This document shows, piece after piece, positions 1-10,383 of a stretch of 64,000 nucleotides of DNA (position 1 is the first letter of the stretch; each line of letters begins with the position of its first letter). The notes beneath the pieces are model-generated. The model worked only from the letters and a program-made list of their open reading frames with translations, was not told where the DNA came from and did no database searches. The DNA is from Arthonia radiata (taxonomy: Eukaryota; Ascomycota; Arthoniomycetes; Arthoniales; Arthoniaceae), in NCBI GenBank assembly GCA_002989075.1, contig PSQN01000017.1, forward strand, positions 3,541,453 through 3,605,452, in the 5' to 3' direction. Made by a program: the position numbers and the translations under genes.

Positions 1-3000
1 CCCCTCATCCGCCAACTCGCTCATCTCCTCATCCCCAAACGCCTCGCCCTGCGCGAACTGCTCCGTCTCATGCACCAGTTCATCTTCCCTGTCACCGTCA
101 AAAGCGTCATCAGCGTCATTGCTCAAGTCCGCGAGCGCGGCGAAGGGGTTACCGCTCTGGCTTCCGAAGCTGCTCTTTTGGGTTGACTGGAAGGGGTTGG
201 CGTTGCTTTTGTTGGACTTCTTATCATCGGGCTTGGGGTTGGCGGTCTTTGAGTTCGTGGTGTCCGTGGACTTGATTCGTATCTGCGTCTCCGGCTCTTG
301 AGTGGGCAGGCTAAAGCCGCTACCATTTGAGGAGGCGAAGGGGTTGGGTTTGCTGTTCTTTTCTGAGCCGTTGGAGGAGGTGGAGGTGGAGAAGGGGTTC
401 TTCTTTGCGGATTTGGGCGCGAGACTGTTGTTCAGGCTCATTTTGAAGGGGTTCTTCTGCGCGTATTGGGAGGGTTGAGAGAAGGGGTTTTGGTGCGCGG
501 ACTCGGTTGCGAAGGGCCCGTTTCCGGGGAGTGTTTCCGGGTGGGGATGGGAGGAGTCACCATTTGTTTGTGGCTTCTCGGTGGGAGGAGGAGGCTGGTA
601 TTGTGTATCGGTCTTGGAGGGTTGTGGTGATGAAGTGTCTTTCACAGGGGAGGACGGGCGTGAAGTGTGCTTTGATGCCGAAGGTGAGGGTTTTGATGTG
701 GCGTTCGCTGGCGTGAAGGATGATGCGGCGAAGGCGGGTTGTATCGTCGCTTCTGGAGCGATCGTGGCAGGCGCGCCGAAACCGGAGAAGGTGCTCGAGG
801 AGCCAAAGATGTTGTTCGCGTTTCCGGTCTTGCCAAGTCCGAGGAAGGAGCTACTGTGGTTGTTGAGCTTGCTCGTGACTGAGGTGTATTGTGAGGAGGG
901 CGCCTTGACTGTCTCATTATTGGCAGTAGCTTCTTCCGGTGGCGGCGGCGGTGGCGGTGTTGGTGAGGAAGGCTTCTGTGTAGGCACCGAGTCTGGCAGC
1001 ATCGAGGCGAAGGGATTCGTCCCATATGCCATACTGTCATCAACTGCCGCGCCGTTGAGTTCTGTCCCAAAGCCAGTCGCGGGTGGGAGCACGTCGTGGT
1101 GATCGCTCGGTGGTGAAGCTGCGCTCTGAGAAGCGCGAGCACTCCCAATATACATCGACTCGCCTCGCTCGGCACGGGCATCCGCATACTGGTCACGCGG
1201 CAGGAATTTCGACTGTCTCATCCGATACTTGAGCGGTGCCATGGCAGGTGGTGTTGGATCGTACTCGCGCGGTTGAGCTGCATTGGCCTTCGACGTCGAA
1301 GGAGCATAAGGCTCCCACCTAGAGCCATGGTGCGATGCTGAAAGCCGTCTCCCAGTGGCCTCGGCAGGATGGCCAGCCCAGTGCTGCTTTTCTGATTCAG
1401 GCGGAGACTGGCTCTGGCTTGCGATAGAAGCACGCCTCGACGATCGTACAGAGCGGCGCTTCTCCTCGACTTGCCGTTCACCGCGGTACCATTCCTCGCC
1501 TTCACGAAATACGTCCGAGATCTCCTTGACTTTCTGCAGGAACTCATCATCATCATCCTCAACGGAAGCCCGAGGTTGTTTCGTGCTGTCGCCGTTGCTA
1601 TTGAGCGAGGTGGTCTTGACATCCTGTGAGGAAGGTGACAGCCTAACAGTCTTGCGAGGAGGCGGTGGCGGCATGATCCGACGATTGGCAGCGATGTCTT
1701 GATCTGAGTTGGGTGAACCTGCGCCATGGGGCTCGATGAATGAACTGTTCAGAGAGTCACTCTCTCGAGGTCGCTTGAGGCTGGGAGGAGACTTGGACCT
1801 AGCTGACGCATATGGGGAAAGACTTCCGGCGTTGGGATCAAGACCCATGGCTTTCATGCGGAAGTAGGTCGAGTTAGTGCTGTCCCGGAATGAAGCTCTA
1901 CCTTTGGCCGCTCGGCGCTGGGCCATCCATTCGGTGTACGACAAGCCATCGAAGGGGACATGATCTGACTTGCTCGCAGAAGTGCTTGGTGGTGAGACTT
2001 GGGATCTCGACAAGATGCCATTGGTGACCTTGTAGGCGTCATAGGGTGGCGGTGAGCTGGATGACTGGGAGGACTGTGGGGGCGATGTATTGGATATCAT
2101 GATGCCGTTGAGTTTGTTGCGTAGATGTGGATTCGGGTGTCGAGGGTGAGAAGATCGAATCATAGAGGGATTGGAAGACGTAGGTGAAGATGCAAGAGAG
2201 GGACGAGAAAAGCGGACGGAGCGTCGGTCACTGTTGACGTGAGGCGGTGAGGGTCGTCTTGAGGAGGTGTGGGCGGATTCTCGACTCGTCCGCAACTCTT
2301 TCTGACTGCGACGAAAGTGAGCCAACTCCTCCGCGACACTGGCTTCGTGTGCACGCTTCTCGCGCTCTTCTTGACCTTGTCGCCGTCGTGCTCGCCGTTC
2401 TCGTCCCGCTCGAGCCAGGCTCCTTTTGCGACAAATCTCCTTCCATAAAGCACCATATCGTCGCTGAAGTTTTTCAAATCGAAAGCTGTATGCCTGCTTC
2501 CTGAGTCGCGCTTCTTCAGCTTGATTCTGTAGTCGTTGTATGATCGGCCCAGCTTTGTACTCGACGAACTGGTCCAGAAAGCCTCCCGGCTCCAACAGCA
2601 GGCGCCTCGCAATTTCTTCAAAGACCTGCCCTTTCGTACTCTCGGCCGCTTTGCGTTCCGCCTCTTGAGCTGCTGCTGCCCTTTGCCTCTCCATATCCGC
2701 CTTTCGACGCTCCTCCTCAGCTTTTTGTGCTGTGAGTCGCCGCCGTTCAGCCATCTCCTTTGCGGCCCTTTCCTTGGCTGCTCGTTCAGCCTCCATAGCG
2801 GCAGCACGCTGCTTTTGCTGTTCTTCGACTGTTCGTGCCTCAGCCGCCCGCTTCGCTTCATCCTGTGCCCTTGCAGCCTGCTCCCTGGCTTGCCGCTCTG
2901 CCGCGATACGCTGTTGCTGTGCGCGGTCTTTTGTTGCACTGTCAGACGCGGCCGCTGCATTTGGCTGACCAAACGGCGATGGCACATTGTGTCCCACCTT

Positions 3001-5326
3001 CTCAGCTGCCGACTGCTGGCGTTCAAATTGGCTCTTGAATGGATTGTCGCCACCGCTTGATTGTGGAGCAAACATTGACGTAGATGTTTGGCTGGCGCCG
3101 GATGTGAACGCGGGACTGCTGCTGAACAACCCCTGAGTTTGCGTCTGAGATTTCGAAATGGACCCACTTGCTGCAGTGCTGAACGGGCTTTGAGATGATT
3201 TTTGAGCGTTCACAGCTGTCGCAAAGGGAGGTATCTTCTGTCGTTGTGGGTCGTTGCCTCGATTTTGAATATCGCTCACGGAAGAAGCAGCGCCACCGTG
3301 AAAGTCATTGCTGAACCCCAAAGAGTCCCAATCATGCCCACTGGAGATCATATCGTGCGTAGAGCTAGACGGCGGTTGTTGACTTTGACCAAACCCGTGC
3401 ATGAGAGAATTACTCATGCTGGGGTCCCATGCAAGACCATTCGCATCCATGTGGGGATTTCCGGGTGGCAAGCTTGGCTTCGAAGTATCGGGCACGAACA
3501 ACGATTGCTCTCCGCCCTCTCCGTCTTCCTTATCTTCGCTCGCGTCTTCATCTGCTTCTTCGTCCTCATCATCACCACCTTCTTCATCCTCAATGAGGTT
3601 TCTCTCCACAGCTTCATCTCTCTCCAAGTTCTTCGCCAGGGCTGGCATCTTGAACCCTCTTCTCTTCTCCTCAACCATCGGCGTACAGTCTTGTCCAATG
3701 TGCGGGTCTGGAAAGATGCCAGACACAGACTGCAGATCGACGCGCTGCGACCCATCGTCACCTTGCTTGAGCTGGAAACCAAATTTTGTGACGTATCCCG
3801 CAACATGTTGCAAATCTTCCATCCCAAGAACTTCTTGTAGCTCTTGCAATGTCCAGTCAATGGACTCTTGATTAGTCTTTGGCTTGAAGGCGTTCCAGAT
3901 CGACATGAGCGCTGTGCGACGCATAAGAGGAAAGTATATCTCTGCGACACATCCCATGAGGTAGGATGTCTCTGGTGACGCCATCACGCTCCAGAAAGAC
4001 ATCCAGTCGGATTGCGCAATGCGGTGTGGTCTTCGCGGGCCCATTGGTCCTTGAGGTTCAAACCAGTTGCAGGCGACTCGGTAGATCTTAAGCGCATGTT
4101 GCACCTGCGGGTCTTGCACGATGTAGTCGTCCCAGCACTGTATCTTGTCTTCGAGGTTGGGGCTGGGTTTTTGGATCTGAAAAAGAATTTGGTATGCGCG
4201 AAACTCCGCCTCATCCTCGGAACGGTACTTGTCCTTGTGGTCTTCGTATAGTTGAATTAGTGACAGTATTGTCTTGTCAAGTTGCTCCCTCTCTTGCTGT
4301 GGATCATACTCGTCGTAGGGTCGTTCTGGCTGCGCCAATTGATGTAGTGACACAATGTGGAATCGTGCGATGACCTCGAAACAGTGAATGGCTATGCGGA
4401 CATCGTTGGGTCGTGACACTTGTTGGATGGAGAAGTCGTTGCGAATGGCGCGCGTGCGATCCCAGACGAAGTGATGAACTGAGGCCAGAGACCCAGCTCG
4501 GCCTGCGATGAAGTCGAGCAGGTAGTCGAGAGTGGTTGACAACACTGGCGGCGGCCGCAAATCTGAGGGAAGCTGCTCTTCTTGTCCGGCTGCAGACCGC
4601 GCGAATCTCTTTACCATCCGGTTTTCGTCGGCTTTGCGGTGCGAGCGGACGCCTGGATCCTCAAACCGCTCATCGCGCTCTTCGTACCACACGTCTTTCT
4701 CGACTATTCTCTTGACACGCTCGTATTCGGGACACATATCTTCACATGTTCCCACTAGAGTAATCGCATCTGACAGCTTCATCTGCTTGTTCGGGTCCGG
4801 TACCGTGCCGTTCTTGATGCCCTCCGTTCGTTCGTGGTCGCGCCGTCGCTTGAGCTATGGAGAAATGGCGTGAGCATATTGAAATTCATGCGCCGTCGTC
4901 GAGAGAAGGACAAAGACTTACGGTTTCGAAGCGGGAGCCATCACTGATGCCGGTCCAATCTCGCTTGGGCTTCTGAGGTTGCTGGGTGATGTGATTGGTG
5001 ATCTGAGCCGTCATCGCGTCCGGAATGGACGACTTCCCAGCCTTGACAATCTCATGACCTCCGAGTTGAGGTGGCCATGAGCTCTTTGGCTGCTGCTGTG
5101 GATTCGTTCGACCTGTAGGATTTCGCCCATCCCGCCCTCGTCCACGAGGCGCAGAAGGCGCACCGCCATTCTGCTGGTTGGTGTTGGAAGATGGACCGCG
5201 CTGTGACTGAGCGTCAAAGTGTACGCGACGAGGTTGATTGCTTTTGTGACGAGAGTCACCACTTGCGTTGTTTGGAGTTCGTAATGCGCTGCGAGTTTTG
5301 CTGAAGCCACGCTTTGGGGCGGGCAT
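1..5326 (-). CDS. sac3: Sac3/GANP-family mRNA export scaffold (TREX-2), 3' end outside window
   Basis: Sac3 is the scaffold of TREX-2, which couples transcription to mRNA export at the nuclear pore. Exon 1 is 5326-4922 (135 codons, basic and disordered). A GT-AG intron spans 4921-4855. Exon 2 runs from 4854 to position 1 with no stop where I checked, so at least 1753 residues are present and the C-terminus is missing. The family hallmark is TCEDMCPEYERV at residues 171-182, followed by the helical Sac3/GANP region to about residue 450 (PNDVRIAIHCFEVIARFH, MGCVAEIYFPLMRR). A long Ala/Glu/Arg-rich coiled coil follows, then a low-complexity tail with polyproline and repeated NPF tripeptides. The start is the first ATG of the frame. 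Recognition of the family is firm; the length and tail are unusual. A small gene run lies upstream on the opposite strand. Confidence 0.93.
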
Positions 5327-6595
5327 TATGTGCGACTGCGCGCTCTGGTCATTTCGGAAGGAAGCGCAGCAGGCGAGAGTGGGATTGGAAAAAGTTGTAA
5401 GTGAATGACAATGAATAGATACCTTTGCGACTGACTTGCGCATGTCACAAGCACCTTGGGTCCGTGCGCAGCGGTTGCGCTAGCCGCATTCGTTCGTCTG
5501 AACGCGTTCGAGGAGGCTGGGAGTTCCTGCGGAGCATCTATCTCTGCTATCTGCGATCATCATCCTGCATTGTTGACCAAGCATGGTATTCATCGATAGA
5601 GCAGAACGGGAGACGCCTGATCTGGTTGCTCTCTTGTACAGCTACAGCATAGCATGATGTTAAAAGTGCCATCCGCGTCAAGCACGCGTTGACGGCCGTC
5701 TCACATGCCATAGTGGATGCGCAACACCTACAATACTCCTTGGGAACCTCAAAGCTTCCCTGCCGCCGCCAAACAGTCTCCATAGTGCCGGAAAGCGGAT
5801 GCAAATTGTTTGTGGTGGATATGTCTGTTTTCTCGCCGCGGTCTTGATCGGTCGAAACACGCTGGTCTTGCAACGGGCACGTAGGTCCTCTCTCCATCCA
5901 CCGGTACGATCCGCCCGTCGTCCTCCAATATGTATGTGTCTTTCAGCCATTCTGCGAAGTCTCTCGAACGACTCTGGGTTGCCGCTTCGCCAGGCTCACA
6001 AACTGACAAACAGATACCGTAACAAACCAAGGACTTACGCTCGCTCCGTACACGCGTGGTAGGGGAGACCTAGCGATGGTGCCCAGACAGAGGGAAAGTA
6101 CAGTATAATTCTGGGAGATCTTCAACACTTTTCTATTGAATTGTAGCTTGGTCACAGCCGTATTCAAAGCTGCCAAGCTCTTGTCCTCTTGATATCACGA
6201 CCTTCTCGCGATCGGGCGTTGCCCACTCCTGAGCGCAAGTAAAGCAACAGTTGTATACACATGTACATGCATTTCTTTTGGAAGAGCATTTACCTGTCCA
6301 GGCTGCTGACCAAGTGGAAGAGGACGTGGGCCCTCAGCGAAATATAGGGTCTGATACATCAAAGGACCGATGGCCTGCTTGGTATCTCCCTCAATTCCCC
6401 ATACGCCCAGGCATTTGCTTTGGTAGGCTGCTAGATCTTGCTACTCGGGTGCCAGGGACTCACGTTATCTTATCGATTCCGCTTTGATAGGTAAATCCTT
6501 AAGCACACACCTTACACCTATCTTGCTTCATTCCTCGCTCTCTTCCCGTATGTTCAGTCTCCATCAAAACCTCATACCCTCGTCTCATAAGCGCC
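5327..6595. other. Intergenic region upstream of sac3
   Basis: About 1.27 kb without a gene I can support. Minus-strand open frames at 5749-6030 and 5678-5950 are short; the first has no ATG start and neither resembles a family I know. The stretch next to 5326 should hold the sac3 promoter. I see no tRNA, repeat or transposon end. Confidence 0.5.
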
Positions 6596-7000
6596 ATGCA
6601 GCTCAGACTGGCCAAACAACTTATATACGCGTCATTCCTACAATTACCCAACTCCGACAGTCGCAAAAACGCCCCAAACATGACGCACGCCTCTTCGAAA
6701 GAATCCGACGCATCTTCGCTCCATGGGACCGAAACATCAGACGCCTCAACCCTGATGGAACACGGTGTAAGCGATAAAGAGCTCGCAATACTTTTTCGCA
6801 ACGTATGGGACACACAAATCAGACATCCTTGGGATGTTAACGAAGGCTTTCAAAAAGCGATGCGAAGAGAAAAGAATCGACAAGAATCAATGATCCAGCC
6901 TCTGCCTCCCGAGCGCGCCGAGCACGAACATCGAGTAGCGGTGCAAGTCGCTCATAAATATGAGCCCAAAGATGTCCTCATAATTATCACCGTTCAGTAA
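6596..7000 (+). CDS. Small hypothetical protein, 134 aa
   Basis: I do not recognise this family. The frame starts at an ATG in a reasonable context (gcgccATGc) and encodes a hydrophilic protein. Its second half looks protein-like (DKELAILFRNVWDTQI, then KAMRREKNRQES), while the N-terminal third is Ser/Thr-rich. No signal peptide or membrane segment is evident. The stop codon lies inside a good donor-like sequence (TTCA|GTAAGG at 6997 onward), and a possible acceptor (CTCCAG) lies near 7041-7046. The apparent stop could therefore be intronic and the gene could continue into the next one. It may also be non-coding. Confidence 0.33.
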   Translation: MQLRLAKQLIYASFLQLPNSDSRKNAPNMTHASSKESDASSLHGTETSDASTLMEHGVSDKELAILFRNVWDTQIRHPWDVNEGFQKAMRREKNRQESMIQPLPPERAEHEHRVAVQVAHKYEPKDVLIIITVQ

Positions 7001-7097
7001 GGATTTCATCTACCATGTGCCTACTATTCTAATCGCCCGTCTCCAGGCATCGGTCACATAAAGCGGGCCAGAACACCTACCATTCCCCCCCCCTGCA

Positions 7098-7642
7098 ATG
7101 TCATCCGTCTCATACACCAAGAAAGGTAAAGTCAAGGACGCTGGCCCACGCGTTCTCAACTATAGCATATACCGACAAGAAACCGACGAAGGAGATCCGG
7201 AGTGGCCTCATCCCGGGGGTAATATTACGTTTCTACTCTGAGAACACCTCGAGTCCTCCGTTAAGTCGCCTTCTATTCTGCAGGCGGATCTACGATACTA
7301 ATATGCGTTGGAGGAAATGCTGCGGTAGGGTACACCTCTACACGTAAAAGCTCACGACAAGTCGAGACTAAAAGCTGCTCTAGATCCTGTATTGAACAAG
7401 GTGTCCTGCCGGAGGTGTTGCCGTTAGATCTGGTATTCCCCAAATCTTCTACCGGGAGCAGATCTTACGTCAACGATTCAGCGATGGAGGACGACAGTGA
7501 CGGCACGTCCAGCTTGCCAGCACCGACCAATTACGAGCGCCTCGATCAAGCTGCCCGGGCAGGATGGCGCTGCACAGCAGAGCCCTCTAGTGTGCTCCGA
7601 GACGCTCCAATGGTGATCCTCTCTGGCCCGCCGCCCGCATAA
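7098..7642 (+). CDS. Small spliced hypothetical protein, 159 aa
   Basis: I do not recognise this protein. Exon 1 is 7098-7218 and exon 2 is 7284-7642, joined across a 65-nt GT-AG intron that ends in TTCTGCAG. The phases match (121 + 359 nt = 160 codons with the stop). The N-terminus is basic and polar (SYTKKGKVKDAGPRVLNYS), followed by a Gly/Ser-rich middle and an acidic stretch (MEDDSDGTSS). No motif is apparent. The in-frame stop at 7059 upstream supports starting here, unless an upstream exon is spliced in. Only 97 nt separate it from the preceding small frame, so the two could be one gene. Confidence 0.33.
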
Positions 7643-8036
7643 ACACACGGCTAATCTTTCTGCAGCCGGCTCCAGAGGCTCGACAATTCTCAGCTCTTGC
7701 TTACGCCATCGATGAGGGAGCGACACCTGGAACAGCTCGACGAAGGCATGCTTGTACAGAAGTGTTTAAACATATTAGCTAACATTGAACATCCTGAGTA
7801 GTGGGGGTCCAGCACTCGAATAACCACGGGTATATCCAGCACTGGGACCCTTCCTGTCCACTGAGAGGAGAGAATGATACATGAGCGTAACCTGAAGTAC
7901 TCCAATTGAGTACGCAAAACTTTTGTTCGTTCCAGTCGCTCCTTTGCGAATTGCACCTTCATTGTTCACTCGTGTCGTGAGTCCGATGCGCCAATTAAGG
8001 GAAATGAGAGCCAAAGGTGCGCCCGTTCTCGAAGCC
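7643..8036. other. Intergenic, convergent 3' region
   Basis: 394 bp between a plus-strand small gene and the end of a minus-strand gene. Short open frames are present on both strands, but none has recognisable content. It probably holds the two 3' UTRs. Confidence 0.45.
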
Positions 8037-10383
8037 TCAGTGTTGATCGTTGCAACAGTCGGGCGGAGGGAAGAACATCGGAAACCTAGCCTGATTCTGG
8101 TCGACATATCTACCGCAATTGCAGTTACCCGTGTGATATAGCACTTCTTCATTGTTGACCCAATAACCAGTAGACCCGTCCGGATTGACGTACCACTGCT
8201 GGTCTGGCTGTGGTACAAAATTGTTGCATCGGTGCCACGCGCAGTAATTTCCTTGCGGCGGTCCAGCACGCATTGGATGCGGCACACCAGTCTGCGGCTG
8301 GGGAACGTCACGCGCATATGCCGAAGGCAGCAGCGCGGGAAGGTCGCTCAAGAAGGAGCCGTACTGAGCCGGTGCCCGCACTGGCGCAGCACAGTCAAAG
8401 CACGGTTCTTGGACAAAGCTGTGAACAGGTGTGAAGTTTACCATGCGTTCATCTGCTTCGGGCTGGTTGTTGGCACACGTGAGCCCATCGTCAGCTGGAG
8501 AACGAATAGGCTCGAATCCAGTCGATATGAATGATGTGCTGGCATTAGAAATACTGCTGACGTCTCGATCATCGCCACGGTAAAGCGTCGATAGGTCGAT
8601 GCATTCGTCATGCTGGGATTCGTCAACATCAGTGGCTTCGCCACCATCATCGACATCTGGCGCTGCCTCCCAATCTTCGTCGTGGGGAACAAGAAGCATC
8701 TTTGTATCTTCTGCTTCCTGTTTCTTCGCTTGTGGCTCCTCCGGGTATCGCAATTTCGGCTCAGACGGCAGGACCGTACTCGAGGAACTCGAGCTTTTGG
8801 AGTGGCGGCCTGGTTTGCCTGCTTTCGACTTTCTTGAGTTCGCTTTCTTCCGCTTGCCACCTACCTTGATGGCAGGAGAAGCGTTTCGACGCCGCTTGGG
8901 AGGCTCGTTCTTCGCACTGTTGGTCGAGCACCCGCTGCCCGACTCTGACGACAGATTTCGAGCTCCGCGTTTTGGGGTCCTTGATTTACCTCCGCCGTAT
9001 GGTTCCTTTCGGATGGGTTCAGAGGGTACCGGCACATCTGCAGTCACGTTATCGTCTGTCGGCAGTCAGCGGCGATTCTAAATGGCAGCGCCTTGCACGT
9101 CCCTACCTATCTGATTGGTGGCCACTTTCTCCACATCACGAGCGACATTCAGCGTATCTTTAAGTAAACCACAACGAGCGTCGATCTCAGCTTTGGTCGT
9201 ATTACCCCTCGTTTTGCCCTGCACTGGCGACACAATGTCCTGAGCTCCATCATTTTTCTTCCTTGGATAGTTGGTGTGGAGCTTTGGTACATGCCATGGG
9301 TCTCTGAGTAACCACTCGAGAGTGCTGTGCCATGGTGTAGATGCATTGAGCTTCTCTGGAGGCACCATGTCTGCATTTTGCATGAGCTCCTCTGTATGAT
9401 CTGGGGCGAAATGAGGCATCATGAAGATGTATGCAATTATTGATGCTGCGTCTAGACTTGTTGTTAATTACTACCACGGCGCCAACCTCGACTGACAATG
9501 GACCAACCTTTGTTCTTCATGCGGTGTGGCCCTGGTGCCCATGGGATACCGCTAGGATTTGCATGAAACCAAGCAGGGCCGCCATCATCGTTGCGTCGCA
9601 AATTTCTCTGATACATGTACCTTCCACGCCGGTCTGGCACCATGCGGTGAATCAGTGTTTGAATGATTTGTCCAATAGGATCAGCTGTGAGCAAGAGGAT
9701 CCTTTTGATGATGAATTGATACACCTTGTTCATGTCAATAAACGTAATGGTTTCTGTAGGCCGAGCCTGAGGGTGCGAAGGATAGATGCTCTCCGAGTCG
9801 TGCTCGTGGACTTGGAATACGCTTCGCCCTTGATGGACTCCAGCGCGCTGCCGAGAGGGCGCCGGCGCTGACGGCAGCACACTTGAAGCTGGCTGCATTG
9901 AGTGCTCTAGATTGCCGGCATTCAGGCCACGATGATGCGAAGACGTTGCATACTGCAAGATTGAATCTGCGCCCATCGGCATCTCCGGATACGTGTCTGT
10001 CTGCAGGTTAGCGATGCCCGACGACCAAATATTCACTTGGCACCGTCTAATGCGTGGCACCGCCCAACGCACGCTGCGCTCATAGCTTTTCGGAGGGTTC
10101 AAGAAAGGGATGTCGTCCTCCACGAGAAGCGTTCATGATTGGTGCCGTACACTCGATGAGGCTGGGTACTGTACTCACAGATAGTCCGGGTGGGCCCAGG
10201 AACCAGGTCGTACCCAACCTGGTGGACACTTTGGGAGCGAGAAGCTGCAAAGGTGTTTCGTGGCTCGGCAACGTAGTCATGGGGTGCAAAGTCATCCAGA
10301 GAGTAAGGGATGACCATGTTGCCGGAATACTGATTGCTTTCACATGCGCAACGATCATGGCCATCTGACTGATGTGAGACCAT
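8037..10383 (-). CDS. Uncharacterised four-exon fungal protein, 685 aa
   Basis: Exons are 10383-10179, 9996-9508, 9451-9107 and 9055-8037. All junctions keep phase (2058 nt, 686 codons with stop). The first intron (182 nt) ends GCTAACCTGCAGACAG, a clear branch site and acceptor. The N-terminal third is disordered. Residues about 150-300 are the only compact part: a helical stretch (KVYQFIIKRILLL, IGQIIQTLIHRMVPDRRG) followed by aromatic motifs (PAWFHANPSGIPWAP, TPWHSTLEWLLRDPW). The spacing of these Pro/Trp/His motifs weakly recalls the fungal YDR124W-like helical-bundle family, but I am not sure. A basic segment follows (PKRRRNASP, KRKKANSRKSK: probable nuclear signals), then acidic and Ser-rich stretches and a Cys/Pro-rich tail. 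The ATG at 10383 has a strong context (GCGCCATGG), but the same frame is open upstream to about 10528, so a further 5' exon is possible. Confidence 0.72.

Noticed and set aside
2160-3167. 335-codon minus-strand frame, with plus-strand frames of 174-212 codons nearby (2536-3060, 3202-3840)
   Set aside because: They are shadows of sac3 exon 2, which reads continuously in another minus frame; the shadow frames are Arg/Ser- or Leu/Cys-rich with no family signal.
5749-6030. 93-codon minus-strand frame with some protein-like stretches
   Set aside because: It opens with TTG, contains no ATG start and has no family resemblance.
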